NCBI RefSeq assembly: GCF_049445995.1
Contig: NZ_JBMSDZ010000005.1
Coordinates: forward strand, 62,001-126,000
Source of the DNA: Dyella_A sp049445995
GTDB lineage: Bacteria; Pseudomonadota; Gammaproteobacteria; Xanthomonadales; Rhodanobacteraceae
Direction of reading: 5' to 3'
DNA length: 64,000 bases
Numbering within the stretch: position 1 is the stretch's first letter; every line of letters starts with the position of its first letter. Below the pieces are notes generated by a model that did no database searches, was not told where the DNA came from, and saw only the letters and a program-made list of their open reading frames with translations. Positions 1 through 8,035 of the stretch are shown here, piece by piece. The translations under genes were made by a program, and so were the position numbers.

Positions 1-1194
1 GCGGCGTGGTTCGTGCCGGCGGTGGTCGGCTCGGCGGTGCTGGCGTTCGCGCTGTGGGCGTGGCTGGGGCCGGACCCGAAGCTGGCGCACGCGCTGATTG
101 CCGCGGTGTCGGTGCTGATCATCGCCTGTCCCTGTGCGCTGGGGCTGGCCACGCCGATCTCGATCATGGTGGCCAGCGGCCGCGGCGCGCACCTGGGCGT
201 GCTGTTCAAGGATGCCGGCAGCATCGAGGCGATGCGCGACATCGACACGCTGGTGGTGGACAAGACCGGCACGCTCACCGAAGGCAGGCCGACCCTGCGC
301 GAGCTGCTGCCGCTGGGCGGGCGCTCGCACGGGACGTTGCTGCGCTTCGCCGCCGCGCTGGAAGCGCCGAGCGAGCATCCGCTGGCGCGCGCCATCGTGC
401 AGGCGGCCGGAGCGCGGGCGCTGCCGTCGGTCGAGGATTTTCGCAGCGTGACCGGGCAGGGCGTGCAGGGCCTCATCGACGGCCAGGCGGTGGCGCTGGG
501 CAACGCGGCCATGATGCGGGCGCTGTCGGTCGAGCTCGATGCGGACACCGCCGCGCGCGCCGACGCGCTGCGTGGCGACGGCGCCACGGTGATGTACCTC
601 GCCATGGACGGTGCGTTAGCCGCGCTGCTGGCCGTGGCCGACCGCCTCAAGGACGGCGCGGCCGACGCCATCCGCCGGCTGCATGCGGACGGACTGCGGC
701 TGGTGATGCTCACCGGCGACCACGCCCTGAGCGCGCAGGCGGTGGCGCGCGAATTGGGCATCGACGAAGTGCACGCCGAGGTGTCGCCGGCCGATAAGGC
801 GGACGTGGTGCAGTCGCTGAAGAAGGACGGTCGCCGGGTGGCGATGGCCGGCGACGGCATCAACGACGCCCCCGCACTGGCCGCGGCGGACGTCGGCATC
901 GCCATGGGCACCGGCACCGACGTGGCGATGGAAAGCGCGCAAGTGACGCTGGTGAAGGGTGACCTGGCCGGCATCGTGCGGGCACGCGCGCTGTCGCGTG
1001 CCACCGTGCGCAACATCCACCAGAACCTGTTCTTCGCCTTCATCTACAACGCGGTCGGCGTACCGCTGGCGGCTGGCGCGCTGTATCCGTGGCTGGGCTG
1101 GATGCTGTCGCCGATGATCGCCGCGCTGGCGATGAGCTTCAGCTCGGTGTCGGTGGTGAGCAACGCGCTGCGGCTGCGGCGGGTGGCGCTGTAA
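1..1194 (+). CDS. copA: Copper-translocating P-type ATPase, C-terminal part (5' end outside window)
   Basis: The reading frame is open from base 1, so the N-terminus lies upstream. The visible 397 residues hold the core of a P1B-type heavy-metal ATPase: the CPC ion-binding motif in a membrane helix (about codons 43-45, then ALGLATP), the phosphorylation motif DKTGTLT near codon 87, the TGD hinge and the GDGINDAPAL motif near codon 285, then a final pair of membrane helices. The CPC motif is that of Cu(I)/Ag(I) exporters, so the likely role is ATP-driven efflux of Cu(I) across the inner membrane. The N-terminal metal-binding domains cannot be seen. The next gene is convergent and about 280 bases away. 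The intervening bases 1195-1474 show no gene. Confidence 0.93.
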   Translation, partial: AAWFVPAVVGSAVLAFALWAWLGPDPKLAHALIAAVSVLIIACPCALGLATPISIMVASGRGAHLGVLFKDAGSIEAMRDIDTLVVDKTGTLTEGRPTLRELLPLGGRSHGTLLRFAAALEAPSEHPLARAIVQAAGARALPSVEDFRSVTGQGVQGLIDGQAVALGNAAMMRALSVELDADTAARADALRGDGATVMYLAMDGALAALLAVADRLKDGAADAIRRLHADGLRLVMLTGDHALSAQAVARELGIDEVHAEVSPADKADVVQSLKKDGRRVAMAGDGINDAPALAAADVGIAMGTGTDVAMESAQVTLVKGDLAGIVRARALSRATVRNIHQNLFFAFIYNAVGVPLAAGALYPWLGWMLSPMIAALAMSFSSVSVVSNALRLRRVAL

Positions 1195-1474
1195 CTGGCG
1201 TGCCAGCGGCCTTTCTGCTGACGTTGTTTCACCTCCAAGATACCGCGATCGATCACGTTCTCGGGTTTTTGGGCGATGGAGCAGCGATGACCGGCCTGCA
1301 TGCGCAGCAAGACGTATCCCGGCATGGGCGGGCGGCAAGGTGTTCTACCACGCGTGCTGGTACGCCGCGCCCTGGCTCCCCCTGGGCGGAACGTGGCGGG
1401 GGGACTCCGCGCGTGCACGCCCCGGCGCCATCTTCCCCGGTCAGGTCGGCGCACCACGCCGGGCGGCTCCGCGC

Positions 1475-2299
1475 TCAGTGCGCCTGCTCGCCGCAGTCCG
1501 ACGGGGACGGTTCGGCCCAGCGCAGCGCGTGCACGTCGAAGTGGTGTTCCAGCAACGGCTTGACGATGAGGAAGTACGGCGAGATGTCGAAGTCGCGCGG
1601 CGTGTACAGGCGCGAGCTGCGGATGTGCAGGATCTCGCGGCGGGCGCGGCGGACGTCCTGGCGCGGGCGATCGTGCGATTCGATGCGCGGGAGAATGGGG
1701 TAGCGCACCTTCTGGAAGGCGTCGGCGATCAGCGACGAGCAGATCGCGCGCGTGGGGTCGCCGCTGCCCAGCGCCAGCAGCCGGCGCCGCCAGTGGCCCG
1801 GCACAGGCGGCGTGGGCAGCAGGTAGCGCAGCAGGTCGATGATGTTGCGCATGTCGTACTGTTGCCCGATGCGGCGGGTCGCGTGCTCGATCAAGGTACC
1901 GATCTCCGCCGCGGTCAGCCCCACCGGGCGACAGATGCGCGTGTGCATGCCGCGATAGGCCTCCAGCGCGACCGCGCGTACGCCTTCGCGCACGTCCGCC
2001 TCGACCAGCACGTGCACGCCCAGTTCGGGATGACTGGCCCGCAGCGCGTGGCCCACGTACAGGGCCGCATGCGACCAGCTGGACTGGGTGAGGTATTTGA
2101 TGGCGGTGCTGAAGCGGCTGCTGCCTTCCACCAGCAGCACATCGCCCGGACGCAGCGTGGCGCGCAGCAGTTCGAAACGGCTGGTGCCCACGTGCGTTTC
2201 CGAGGCACGCGGCTTGGACAGGAAGTCCGCGAGGCGGCGGCCGAGCCAGGCCATGGGATGGAACACGGGGGCGCTCCGGCGATGGAATAGGCCGAGCAT
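1475..2299 (-). CDS. YiiX/YebB-like permuted NlpC/P60 cysteine hydrolase (lipo-like protein)
   Basis: About 274 residues. The fold is that of the circularly permuted papain-like NlpC/P60 group (YiiX/YebB type): a GDVLLVEG strand, the catalytic-type His in WSHAALYVG, and the Cys in ICSSLIADAF near the C-terminal third. This permuted order (His before Cys) is typical of the family, whose members are thought to cleave amide or ester bonds in lipid or peptide substrates. No convincing signal peptide is visible. The frame stays open upstream to 2455, but the residues there are low-complexity; ATG at 2299 is preferred, and ATG at 2254 (MAWLGRR) is an alternative. The substrate is unknown. Confidence 0.75.
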   Translation of the reverse strand: MLGLFHRRSAPVFHPMAWLGRRLADFLSKPRASETHVGTSRFELLRATLRPGDVLLVEGSSRFSTAIKYLTQSSWSHAALYVGHALRASHPELGVHVLVEADVREGVRAVALEAYRGMHTRICRPVGLTAAEIGTLIEHATRRIGQQYDMRNIIDLLRYLLPTPPVPGHWRRRLLALGSGDPTRAICSSLIADAFQKVRYPILPRIESHDRPRQDVRRARREILHIRSSRLYTPRDFDISPYFLIVKPLLEHHFDVHALRWAEPSPSDCGEQAH

Positions 2300-2554
2300 A
2301 GGCAAACCGGCACCGTCGTGCATCGGCGCGGTCGCCGTCGCCGCCGTGACGCGAATCATGGCGGAGATCCGGGTCGGCCCTGCCAGCGATCGCTGGCGCG
2401 TGGAGCAGGCCGTGCAGGCATTGCGGCAACTGGTCGGCGGCCGAGGCGGCGGCATCGCCCCGGTGGTTTGCCGTGCCGCCGGGGCGTGCAGCGATCGTGT
2501 GCCCGGCCGGATGAGGGTCGACCCTGGCAGGCTGCGCTGAAGCCAGCGCGCGGG

Positions 2555-3019
2555 TCAGCCGGGCATGCGCAGCGCCTCCGGCGGCGGTTGCAGCACGAAG
2601 GCGCGCTGGATGTCCGCGTACAGCTCGCGCTGTCCGCTGAAGGGCAGCCGCGCGATGGCCTCGTCAAACGACAGCCACGTGTGGTCGTCGTGCTCGTGGT
2701 TGAGGCGGACCTCGACACCGGCGTCGACCAGCGCCACGAAGGCCGGCACCACGGCGATGCATTCCTCGCGCGCGTCGTAGAACGTCTCGCAGCGGTCGGC
2801 CGAATACAGGCTGGCGGCGCGCAGGCCGGTTTCCTCGTGCAGTTCGCGCCGCGCCGCCTGCCAGGCGGTTTCGCCCGCTTCGAGGTGTCCGGCCACGTAG
2901 GTCCACAGGCCGTGCAGGTGCGCTCTGGCGCGGTGCACGAGCAGGGTGCGCGCGTGCCCGCCGCGGCCGCGCACGACCACCACCGAAACCATCGAGCAGC
3001 GCAGGGGAAGGTCCGGCAT
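2555..3019 (-). CDS. Nudix hydrolase
   Basis: 154 residues with a full Nudix box at about residues 44-66 (G-x5-E-x7-REL-x-EE-x-GL, seen as GHLEAGE...RRELHEETGL). The acidic residues bind Mg2+ and the family hydrolyses nucleoside diphosphates linked to another moiety. The specific substrate cannot be read from the sequence. The start at 3019 has a GGAG ribosome site 8 bases upstream. The frame is open further upstream but that part is antisense to nothing real and overlaps the peroxiredoxin gene in another frame. It lies 23 bases downstream of the peroxiredoxin gene on the same strand, suggesting one transcript and possibly a shared role in handling oxidised compounds. Confidence 0.88.
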   Translation of the reverse strand: MPDLPLRCSMVSVVVVRGRGGHARTLLVHRARAHLHGLWTYVAGHLEAGETAWQAARRELHEETGLRAASLYSADRCETFYDAREECIAVVPAFVALVDAGVEVRLNHEHDDHTWLSFDEAIARLPFSGQRELYADIQRAFVLQPPPEALRMPG

Positions 3020-3042
3020 CGCGGTTCTCCGTGGGCAGCGGC

Positions 3043-3597
3043 TTACTTCGCCTCGAGCGCCTTCACCGCGGCCAGCGTCTCTTCCACGTGCTTGTCCGGA
3101 TTGAGCGCCGAGTAGACGTGGGTGATCTTGCCGTTGGGGGCGATCACGTAGGAGGTGCGGTCCGACCAGCCCGGGCGCATCAGCAGCGTGGCGTCGTATT
3201 TTCTGGCGATGACGGCGCCCTTGTCGGCGGCCACCGGGAACTTGCCGCCGCAGTGCTCGGTTTCCGCGGAGAAGGCCGCCAGCTGGTCGAGATTGCCGGC
3301 GGTGACGCCGATCACCGTGGCGTGCAGCGCCTTGAACTGGTCGATCGCCTGGGAGAACAGATGCGCCTCCACATTGCAGCCGGAGGTGTGCGGGGCGGGG
3401 AAGAAATACACCACCACCGGGCCGTTCTTCAGCGCATCGGCGAGCCTGAAGGTGAACGGCTTGCCGGCCAGGTAGGCGGGCAGGGTGAAATCCGGGGCCT
3501 GCGCACCTTCCTTCAGCACGGCCGAGGCCGGGGTGGAGAGCGTGGCGGCGCCGGCCAGGGCGAAGGCGAAGGCGGCGAACTTGGCAGGGAATCGCAT
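3043..3597 (-). CDS. Exported peroxiredoxin of the AhpC/TSA (BCP/PrxQ-like) family
   Basis: 184 residues. A signal peptide (residues 1 to about 26, ending ASA) points to the periplasm. The mature part starts with the typical APDFTLP and carries the peroxidatic site PxxxTxxC (PAPHTSGC, about residues 67-74). A second Cys in EHCGG about 40 residues later could be the resolving cysteine. Members reduce hydrogen peroxide and organic hydroperoxides using a thiol donor. The usual cytoplasmic BCP lacks a signal peptide, so this is an exported relative. It is the first gene of a probable two-gene operon with the Nudix hydrolase. Confidence 0.88.
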   Translation of the reverse strand: MRFPAKFAAFAFALAGAATLSTPASAVLKEGAQAPDFTLPAYLAGKPFTFRLADALKNGPVVVYFFPAPHTSGCNVEAHLFSQAIDQFKALHATVIGVTAGNLDQLAAFSAETEHCGGKFPVAADKGAVIARKYDATLLMRPGWSDRTSYVIAPNGKITHVYSALNPDKHVEETLAAVKALEAK

Positions 3598-3685
3598 GGG
3601 TGGGCTCCGAGCGGGGAATTTGCAAACCGTGGTTATACGCCAGAGCCATGGCGAGGGATGTACACCGCCTCGTGTTGCCGGCAGG

Positions 3686-4588
3686 TCAGCCCGCTGGCAG
3701 CGGCGGGCGGAGCCGGCGCTGCCAGCGATACAGCTTGAGGATGAGATCCGCGGCGACGAACAGCATGACCAGCCCCAGGCCGGCCCGCGCGCCCTCGTCG
3801 GCGGCCGCCGCCTGGAAGATGGCGCCCCCGGCGAGCCACCAGCCGAGCAGGGCCAGCCACGCGATATCGAAACCCAGCTCTAGCCAGCGCGTCGTCGCCG
3901 ACCAGCGTCCCCGGGAGAGCACGCCGGCGAGCAGGGCGAAGTTGCCCAGCCACAGCACCAGTACCGGCCAAGCGCGGCTTTCAAGGAACTCCGGCGCGAA
4001 CGCGAACCGCTGCGGCCAGGGCTGCGGCATCACCCGCACGATCCACGGCAGGGCGACCATGCAGGCCACGCCCACGGCGAAGCCGGCCAGGCCGAAGGCC
4101 ATCGCTGCGCGATTCACCCGGTCCGGATCGACCACGCGCGGTCGCCAGTTATCGCGCGTCACTCCGGTCTGGCGCAGCCAGGCCGCCGCCAGCGCGCTCA
4201 TCGCCAGAAAGCCGGGCCACCAGAGCGCGCCCAGGCCCCAGCTGAACCACCACGTCACCAGCGGCTGATCCTGGAAGACGCGCGGCAGGGTCAGCGCCCA
4301 TTGCAGTGCGATGCCCACCAGCGACATCACCGCGAACGAGCGGCTCTGTTCGGCCGGGATGATCAGCATGCCCGGTGGCCGGTAGCGCGCAGCCACGTCG
4401 GCCGGGGTGCCGAACGACTGCAGCATGGCCAGCACTTGTGCATCGGTCGGGACCTCGCCGGCGCTGCGCCCGGCGAGCATTTCGGCCAGCAGGCCGCGCA
4501 GTTCCAGTCCGATCTCGCGGCGGTCCCTGCGCGGCAGGCGCCGCATGACGTCCGCCACGTATGCCTCGATCACGTCGTTCGCATTCAT
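3686..4588 (-). CDS. HAAS-like membrane protein paired with a PadR regulator
   Basis: 300 residues. The N-terminal about 70 residues (LPRRDRREIGLELRGLLAEM...) form a helical soluble domain resembling the HAAS/DUF1700 signalling domain often found with PadR regulators; the rest has about six hydrophobic membrane helices. Its ATG overlaps the stop of the upstream padR gene by four bases (ATGA), so the two are translationally coupled. The family pattern is that the PadR protein controls a membrane protein made in the same transcript; the transported or sensed compound is not known. About 85 bases without a gene separate it from the peroxiredoxin gene. Confidence 0.75.
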   Translation of the reverse strand: MNANDVIEAYVADVMRRLPRRDRREIGLELRGLLAEMLAGRSAGEVPTDAQVLAMLQSFGTPADVAARYRPPGMLIIPAEQSRSFAVMSLVGIALQWALTLPRVFQDQPLVTWWFSWGLGALWWPGFLAMSALAAAWLRQTGVTRDNWRPRVVDPDRVNRAAMAFGLAGFAVGVACMVALPWIVRVMPQPWPQRFAFAPEFLESRAWPVLVLWLGNFALLAGVLSRGRWSATTRWLELGFDIAWLALLGWWLAGGAIFQAAAADEGARAGLGLVMLFVAADLILKLYRWQRRLRPPLPAG

Positions 4589-4932
4589 GTCCCATCCCCT
4601 TGCAGAAGTCCGGCCATGGTCCCCACGAGCGAGTTCCAGCTGGCGGTCAGTTCGGCGAGCAGCGCCTCGCCGGCGTCGTTGAGTCGGTAATAGCGACGCG
4701 GCGGGCCTTCCTCGATGCGCCATTCGGAAGCCAGCAGACCCTGGCTCTCCAGGCGGCGGAGCAGCGGATAGAGCGTGCCTTCCTCGATGGTCATGCCGCG
4801 CTGAGCCAGGGCCTGGCGCAGCGAGTAGCCGTACTGCGCCTGGCGCAATTGGGTGAGCACGGCCAGCACCAGGGCGCCGCGGCGCAACTCGAGTTCCAGC
4901 TTCGCGGTGGTGGATTCGCGGGCATTGGCCAT
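4585..4932 (-). CDS. PadR-family transcriptional regulator
   Basis: 115 residues. A winged helix-turn-helix is visible, with the PadR signature YGYSLRQAL...EGTLYPLLRRLESQGLL (about residues 33-68) and the following wing RRYYRLNDAGEALL. The length matches PadR-s1 subfamily members, which have a short C-terminal dimerisation helix. The start is ATG at 4932 with ribosome site GAGGTG. The upstream promoter carries a palindrome in its spacer, so autorepression is likely. It is co-transcribed with the membrane protein gene, whose start overlaps its stop. Confidence 0.92.
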   Translation of the reverse strand: MANARESTTAKLELELRRGALVLAVLTQLRQAQYGYSLRQALAQRGMTIEEGTLYPLLRRLESQGLLASEWRIEEGPPRRYYRLNDAGEALLAELTASWNSLVGTMAGLLQGDGT

Positions 4933-4956
4933 GCATCACCTCGTAACGTGTGCCGA

Positions 4957-4985
4957 AATGTACTGTGTGATACACAGTTAATCAA
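4957..4985 (-). promoter_or_regulatory. Promoter of the padR operon with embedded operator palindrome
   Basis: Read on the minus strand, a -35 TTGATT (4980-4985) and a -10 TACATT (4957-4962) are spaced by exactly 17 bases. The spacer contains the perfect inverted repeat ACTGTGT-GAT-ACACAGT (4962-4978 on the plus strand). A repressor bound there would block RNA polymerase. This position and the TGT...ACA core fit PadR operators, so autoregulation by the adjacent PadR protein is inferred. Confidence 0.7.
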
Positions 4986-5144
4986 CAGTCGTTCGCCATC
5001 CGCGGCGCTAAGGTCTGCACGGCAGTGGGTTCGTGGTGGGAAAGTCCGACGGTGCCGGGTCAGCGGCGCGTGGCGAAGACGCCGTCCTGCGCGAAGTGTG
5101 CGTCGAAACCGGCCTGTGCCAACCCTGCGCATTGCGCGAAAAAA

Positions 5145-5170
5145 GGAAAGCCCCCGTGCGGGGGCTTTCC
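5145..5170 (-). terminator. Rho-independent terminator of the repeat-rich exported protein gene
   Basis: A perfect 11-bp stem GGAAAGCCCCC / GGGGGCTTTCC with loop GTGC. On the minus strand it is followed by six T residues (A run at 5139-5144). It lies about 50 bases after the stop of the minus-strand gene ending at 5223. Confidence 0.93.
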
Positions 5171-5190
5171 TGGGGTCAGGCGGCGCGATC

Positions 5191-5235
5191 GATCAGTGAC
5201 CGTCCGATCAGCGACTGTCCGATCAGTGACCGTCG
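5191..5235. repeat. Three tandem 15-bp units at the 3' end of a gene
   Basis: Units at 5191-5205, 5206-5220 and 5221-5235 follow the pattern GATCAGYGACYGTCC. The third unit contains the last codons and the TGA stop (5223-5225) of the minus-strand gene; the other two lie beyond the stop. Because 15 is a multiple of three, the copies look like in-frame duplications of the gene's end, now past the stop. Confidence 0.85.
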
Positions 5236-6047
5236 CTGCCGACCTGCGCGTCCACGTTGCCGCCGGCCTGAGCGGAGGCCGAGGCGCCGCTGCGGCTGAC
5301 CGAGCCGCTGACCTGCGCGTTGCCGGAGGCGGACACGCCGTTGCCACCGTTCGCGCTGGACGACCCCACCGCACTGCCGCTGGCATTGGCACCGATGCTG
5401 CCGTTACCCATCGCGCCAGCCCGCGAGACGGCGGACCTGGCCTTGTCCAGGCCCTGCCGGCCTGCCGTGGCCGCCACGCCGGTGGCGCGATCCAGGCCGT
5501 TGGACACGCGCTGGCGCGTGCTGGCGGCGGTGTTGCGACCCTGTGCGGCGGCGCTGGCGGCGGCCTGCTGGGCCGTGCCGCGAATCGCGCCGACGTCGCT
5601 GCCGTTCATGGCGCTGCCGACCACGTCCGCGCCGCCGGACGCCATGCCGCTGGCACGGCCCGAGACGGCCTGGCTGTCGATCGCGCCGGAGGCGTTGGCG
5701 GCACCGTTGACGGCGCCACTGGCGCTGCCGGTCGGTACGCGGCTGGTGGCGCGATCGAGTGCGCTGCCGGCAATGGATGTGCCCTTCTCGGCCGCCTGCG
5801 AGGCGTGGCTCTGTATGGCGGTCCTGGCGCGATCCAGACCGTGGGTGGTGCGGTCGGTCACGCCACGGGCACGCGGGCCGATCTGATCGATGACGTGCGG
5901 GGTCGGCGCGTCGAGTCGACCGGCGAGGCCGCCGTTCAACGCACCGCCGATCACCTGCGCATGCAGCGTGGCCGTGGAGGCCAGGGCGAGCGCACTGGCG
6001 ATCAGGGTCGAGCGAAGGGGACTGAGCGAACGGTTCGAGAGCTTCAT
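5223..6047 (-). CDS. Low-complexity exported protein with degenerate LDRA repeats
   Basis: 274 residues. A signal peptide covers residues 1-30 (MKLSNRS... cleaving after LHA). The mature protein is rich in Gly, Ala, Ser and Asn, with degenerate repeats of the type GLDRARTA, SALDRATS, GLDRATG and GLDKARSA (near residues 70, 97, 184 and 199), and a C-terminal half made of GNGSxGANASGS-like stretches with almost no hydrophobic residues. This suggests an extended, possibly surface-exposed or aggregating secreted protein. The start is chosen for the signal peptide and the GGAGG seven bases before ATG 6047. No enzyme domain is recognisable. Similar proteins are common as 'hypothetical' in xanthomonads; the function is unknown. 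Confidence 0.7.
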   Translation of the reverse strand: MKLSNRSLSPLRSTLIASALALASTATLHAQVIGGALNGGLAGRLDAPTPHVIDQIGPRARGVTDRTTHGLDRARTAIQSHASQAAEKGTSIAGSALDRATSRVPTGSASGAVNGAANASGAIDSQAVSGRASGMASGGADVVGSAMNGSDVGAIRGTAQQAAASAAAQGRNTAASTRQRVSNGLDRATGVAATAGRQGLDKARSAVSRAGAMGNGSIGANASGSAVGSSSANGGNGVSASGNAQVSGSVSRSGASASAQAGGNVDAQVGSDGH

Positions 6048-6148
6048 GGTGGGACCTCCGGCCGGCGGGGAATCCGCGGCTTCCAGCGTCCAGTACGTCG
6101 TGGCGCGAAGCATCCTTCCCGGCCGCTCCGGTCGTATTGCGGAGCGGT

Positions 6149-7420
6149 TCAGTCTTGCGGCACAAGCAGGCCGTAGCCGTAGCGCGTGTCGCGCCCCGGG
6201 CGGCCGAGATCGATCGCCTCACCGGCCAGTTGCCGCATCACCTCGGCGGCGGCACCGGGATGCGCCGCCGGCACATGGCGGGCGGCACGCCGGGCGACGA
6301 TGGGCGAGGCGAACGAGGTGCCGCGCAGTGCATCGCGTCCGTCGCGTCCGTCGCCCACCACGCCCAGCGCACAGAAGGCCACCTGCGGGCCGGCGCCGGA
6401 TTCGGGCAGCACGTGTCGCCGGCCATCCACGCCGCTGACGCCGATCACCCCGGCATAGGAGGCCGGATACAGCGGCGGTGCGGCCGGCCCCTCGTTGCCG
6501 ACGGCGGCGACCAGCACGTGGCCGCGATCGATCATCGCCTGCACCGCGCGCGCCAGCAGCGGGTTGTCCGGTCCGACCAGGCTGATGTTGATCACCGGCA
6601 CGTGCTCGCGGTCCATCCACGCCAGCGCGTCGATCAGGGTGGAGGTGGCGCCGCCGACGGCGTCGCCGCACCACAGGTCGGCGACATACAACTGGTCGCT
6701 GTCGCCGGCCACCAGACGCGAGGCGACCACCGTGCCATGGCGCGAGGCCACTGACCGGGCACAGCCGTGCGTAACGATGCGGGCGTGCGCCAACGATGGA
6801 TCACTGCCGTCCACACCGCCGTCGATGAGGCCGATGCGCAGGTCGCCTTCGCGGGGCGTCGCGGTGTTCGTGGTGGCGGCGGTCGGCGCGGTGCCGGCGG
6901 TCGTCGCTCCAGCCGACAGATACAGATGCTGGTAGGTGAAGGCCGCGCCCGGCGCGTGTCGCTGCAAGGCGCGCAGCGCCTGCGCCTCGCCGCGACGGCG
7001 CGTGTCGCGCACGATCGCCATGCCCAGGCCAAGGTTGTCCGTGTCCGGCGGCGCGCGCTCGACGGTGAATCCCTCGCGCTGCAGGTCGGCGATCTGCGCG
7101 GTGGTCAGTCCGGTGGCAAGAAATTCGCCGCGCAGCACCGGGTCGCCGTGCGGGTCCAGGGCCACCCGCTGCGACGGGTCGCGCAGCAGCGCGCGGATCT
7201 GCAGCGTGCGCGGGATATGGGTGGTGGTGGCACGCAGCAACTCGTCGATCCGCGGGGTCTTCACGCGGGCGGCCACGTCGACGTTCGCCGGCAGGCGTAC
7301 CGGCAGGGCGGGCGGCTTGGGCAGCGGATGGCCGCCGAGCAGTTGCGCGCGCGCGGCCGTCGTCGCGGCCAGCGCGGCGCAGGCCATGCAACACAACCAG
7401 GACAGGCGCAGGCGGGGCAT
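6149..7420 (-). CDS. Subtilisin-like (S8) serine protease, exported
   Basis: 423 residues. A signal peptide spans about residues 1-25. A propeptide-like region of about 165 residues follows, then an S8 peptidase domain with all three catalytic residues in context: Asp200 (IGLIDGGVD), His228 (SRHGTVVAS) and Ser369 (GTSFASPIVA); Asn309 (VGNEG) supplies the oxyanion hole. The catalytic domain is compact. It is transcribed divergently from the ECF sigma/anti-sigma pair about 110 bases away. That layout suggests that the sigma factor may control it, or that the protease may act on the anti-sigma factor; neither can be decided here. Confidence 0.9.
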   Translation of the reverse strand: MPRLRLSWLCCMACAALAATTAARAQLLGGHPLPKPPALPVRLPANVDVAARVKTPRIDELLRATTTHIPRTLQIRALLRDPSQRVALDPHGDPVLRGEFLATGLTTAQIADLQREGFTVERAPPDTDNLGLGMAIVRDTRRRGEAQALRALQRHAPGAAFTYQHLYLSAGATTAGTAPTAATTNTATPREGDLRIGLIDGGVDGSDPSLAHARIVTHGCARSVASRHGTVVASRLVAGDSDQLYVADLWCGDAVGGATSTLIDALAWMDREHVPVINISLVGPDNPLLARAVQAMIDRGHVLVAAVGNEGPAAPPLYPASYAGVIGVSGVDGRRHVLPESGAGPQVAFCALGVVGDGRDGRDALRGTSFASPIVARRAARHVPAAHPGAAAEVMRQLAGEAIDLGRPGRDTRYGYGLLVPQD

Positions 7421-7449
7421 CGAGCGGTCCGGACAGCCAGGAGCGGCAC

Positions 7450-7463
7450 GGATGCTAGCATCC
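7450..7463. promoter_or_regulatory. Perfect 14-bp palindrome between divergent protease and sigma genes
   Basis: GGATGCTAGCATCC reads the same on both strands and sits in the short divergent intergenic region, about 30 bases upstream of the protease start and 65 bases upstream of the sigma start. An AT-rich stretch (CAAAATTTA) follows at about 7464-7472. It could be an operator for a dimeric regulator. Confidence 0.45.
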
Positions 7464-7528
7464 GCAAAATTTACCCTGCCGCACTGCGCGGTGACGGGAA
7501 ATGGAAGGATCGGCCGCGCTCGAACGTC

Positions 7529-8035
7529 ATGTCATCAGATACCCGTGATTCCCAACAGACGGTGCGTGATGGACTGCTCGCAATTCTGCCGCGGCTGCGG
7601 CGACTGGCCCGGGCGCTCGCCGGACACGTCGACGACGCCGACGATCTTGTGCAACTGGTGCTGGAGCGTGCCTTGAGCCGCGCCGACCAGTGGCGGCCGG
7701 ACGGTGCGCTGGACAAGTGGGTGTTCGCGATCGCGCGCAACGCCTGGCGCGACGAGCTGCGCTCGCGCGGCCGCACGCAGGCCGTGTTCCTGCCGGAGGA
7801 GGCGGGCATGGCGACGGTCGACGACAGCGTCGCCCCGCCGGTCGAGCAACTCGCCGTGGCTGCCGCCATGGCGGCGCTGCCGCCGGAGCATCGCGAAGTG
7901 GTGGCCCTGGTGCTGGTGGAAGGACTGTCCTACGCCGAGGCTGCCGAACTGCTCGACGTGCCGGTCGGCACCGTCACCAGCCGGTTGGCGCGTGCACGCG
8001 CCGCACTGCAAAACCATCTTGGATCCGAGGCATGA
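7529..8035 (+). CDS. ECF-type RNA polymerase sigma factor
   Basis: 168 residues. Region 2 (LPRLRRLARALAGHVDDADDLVQLVLERAL, split across about residues 21-50, with W-x-FAIARN following) and region 4 (ALPPEHREVVALVLVEGLSYAEAAELLDVPVGTVTSRLARARAAL, in part) are both clear, with no sigma 1.1 or region 3. ATG at 7529 is preferred; its ribosome site is weak. The stop overlaps the start of the next gene (ATGA), which encodes a membrane-anchored anti-sigma factor, the standard arrangement for ECF pairs. Confidence 0.93.
   Translation: MSSDTRDSQQTVRDGLLAILPRLRRLARALAGHVDDADDLVQLVLERALSRADQWRPDGALDKWVFAIARNAWRDELRSRGRTQAVFLPEEAGMATVDDSVAPPVEQLAVAAAMAALPPEHREVVALVLVEGLSYAEAAELLDVPVGTVTSRLARARAALQNHLGSEA

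Noticed and set aside
2358..2540. A 60-residue plus-strand frame between the NlpC/P60 and Nudix genes
   Set aside because: No ribosome site, no homology sense, and Arg/Gly-rich composition as in random high-GC frames.
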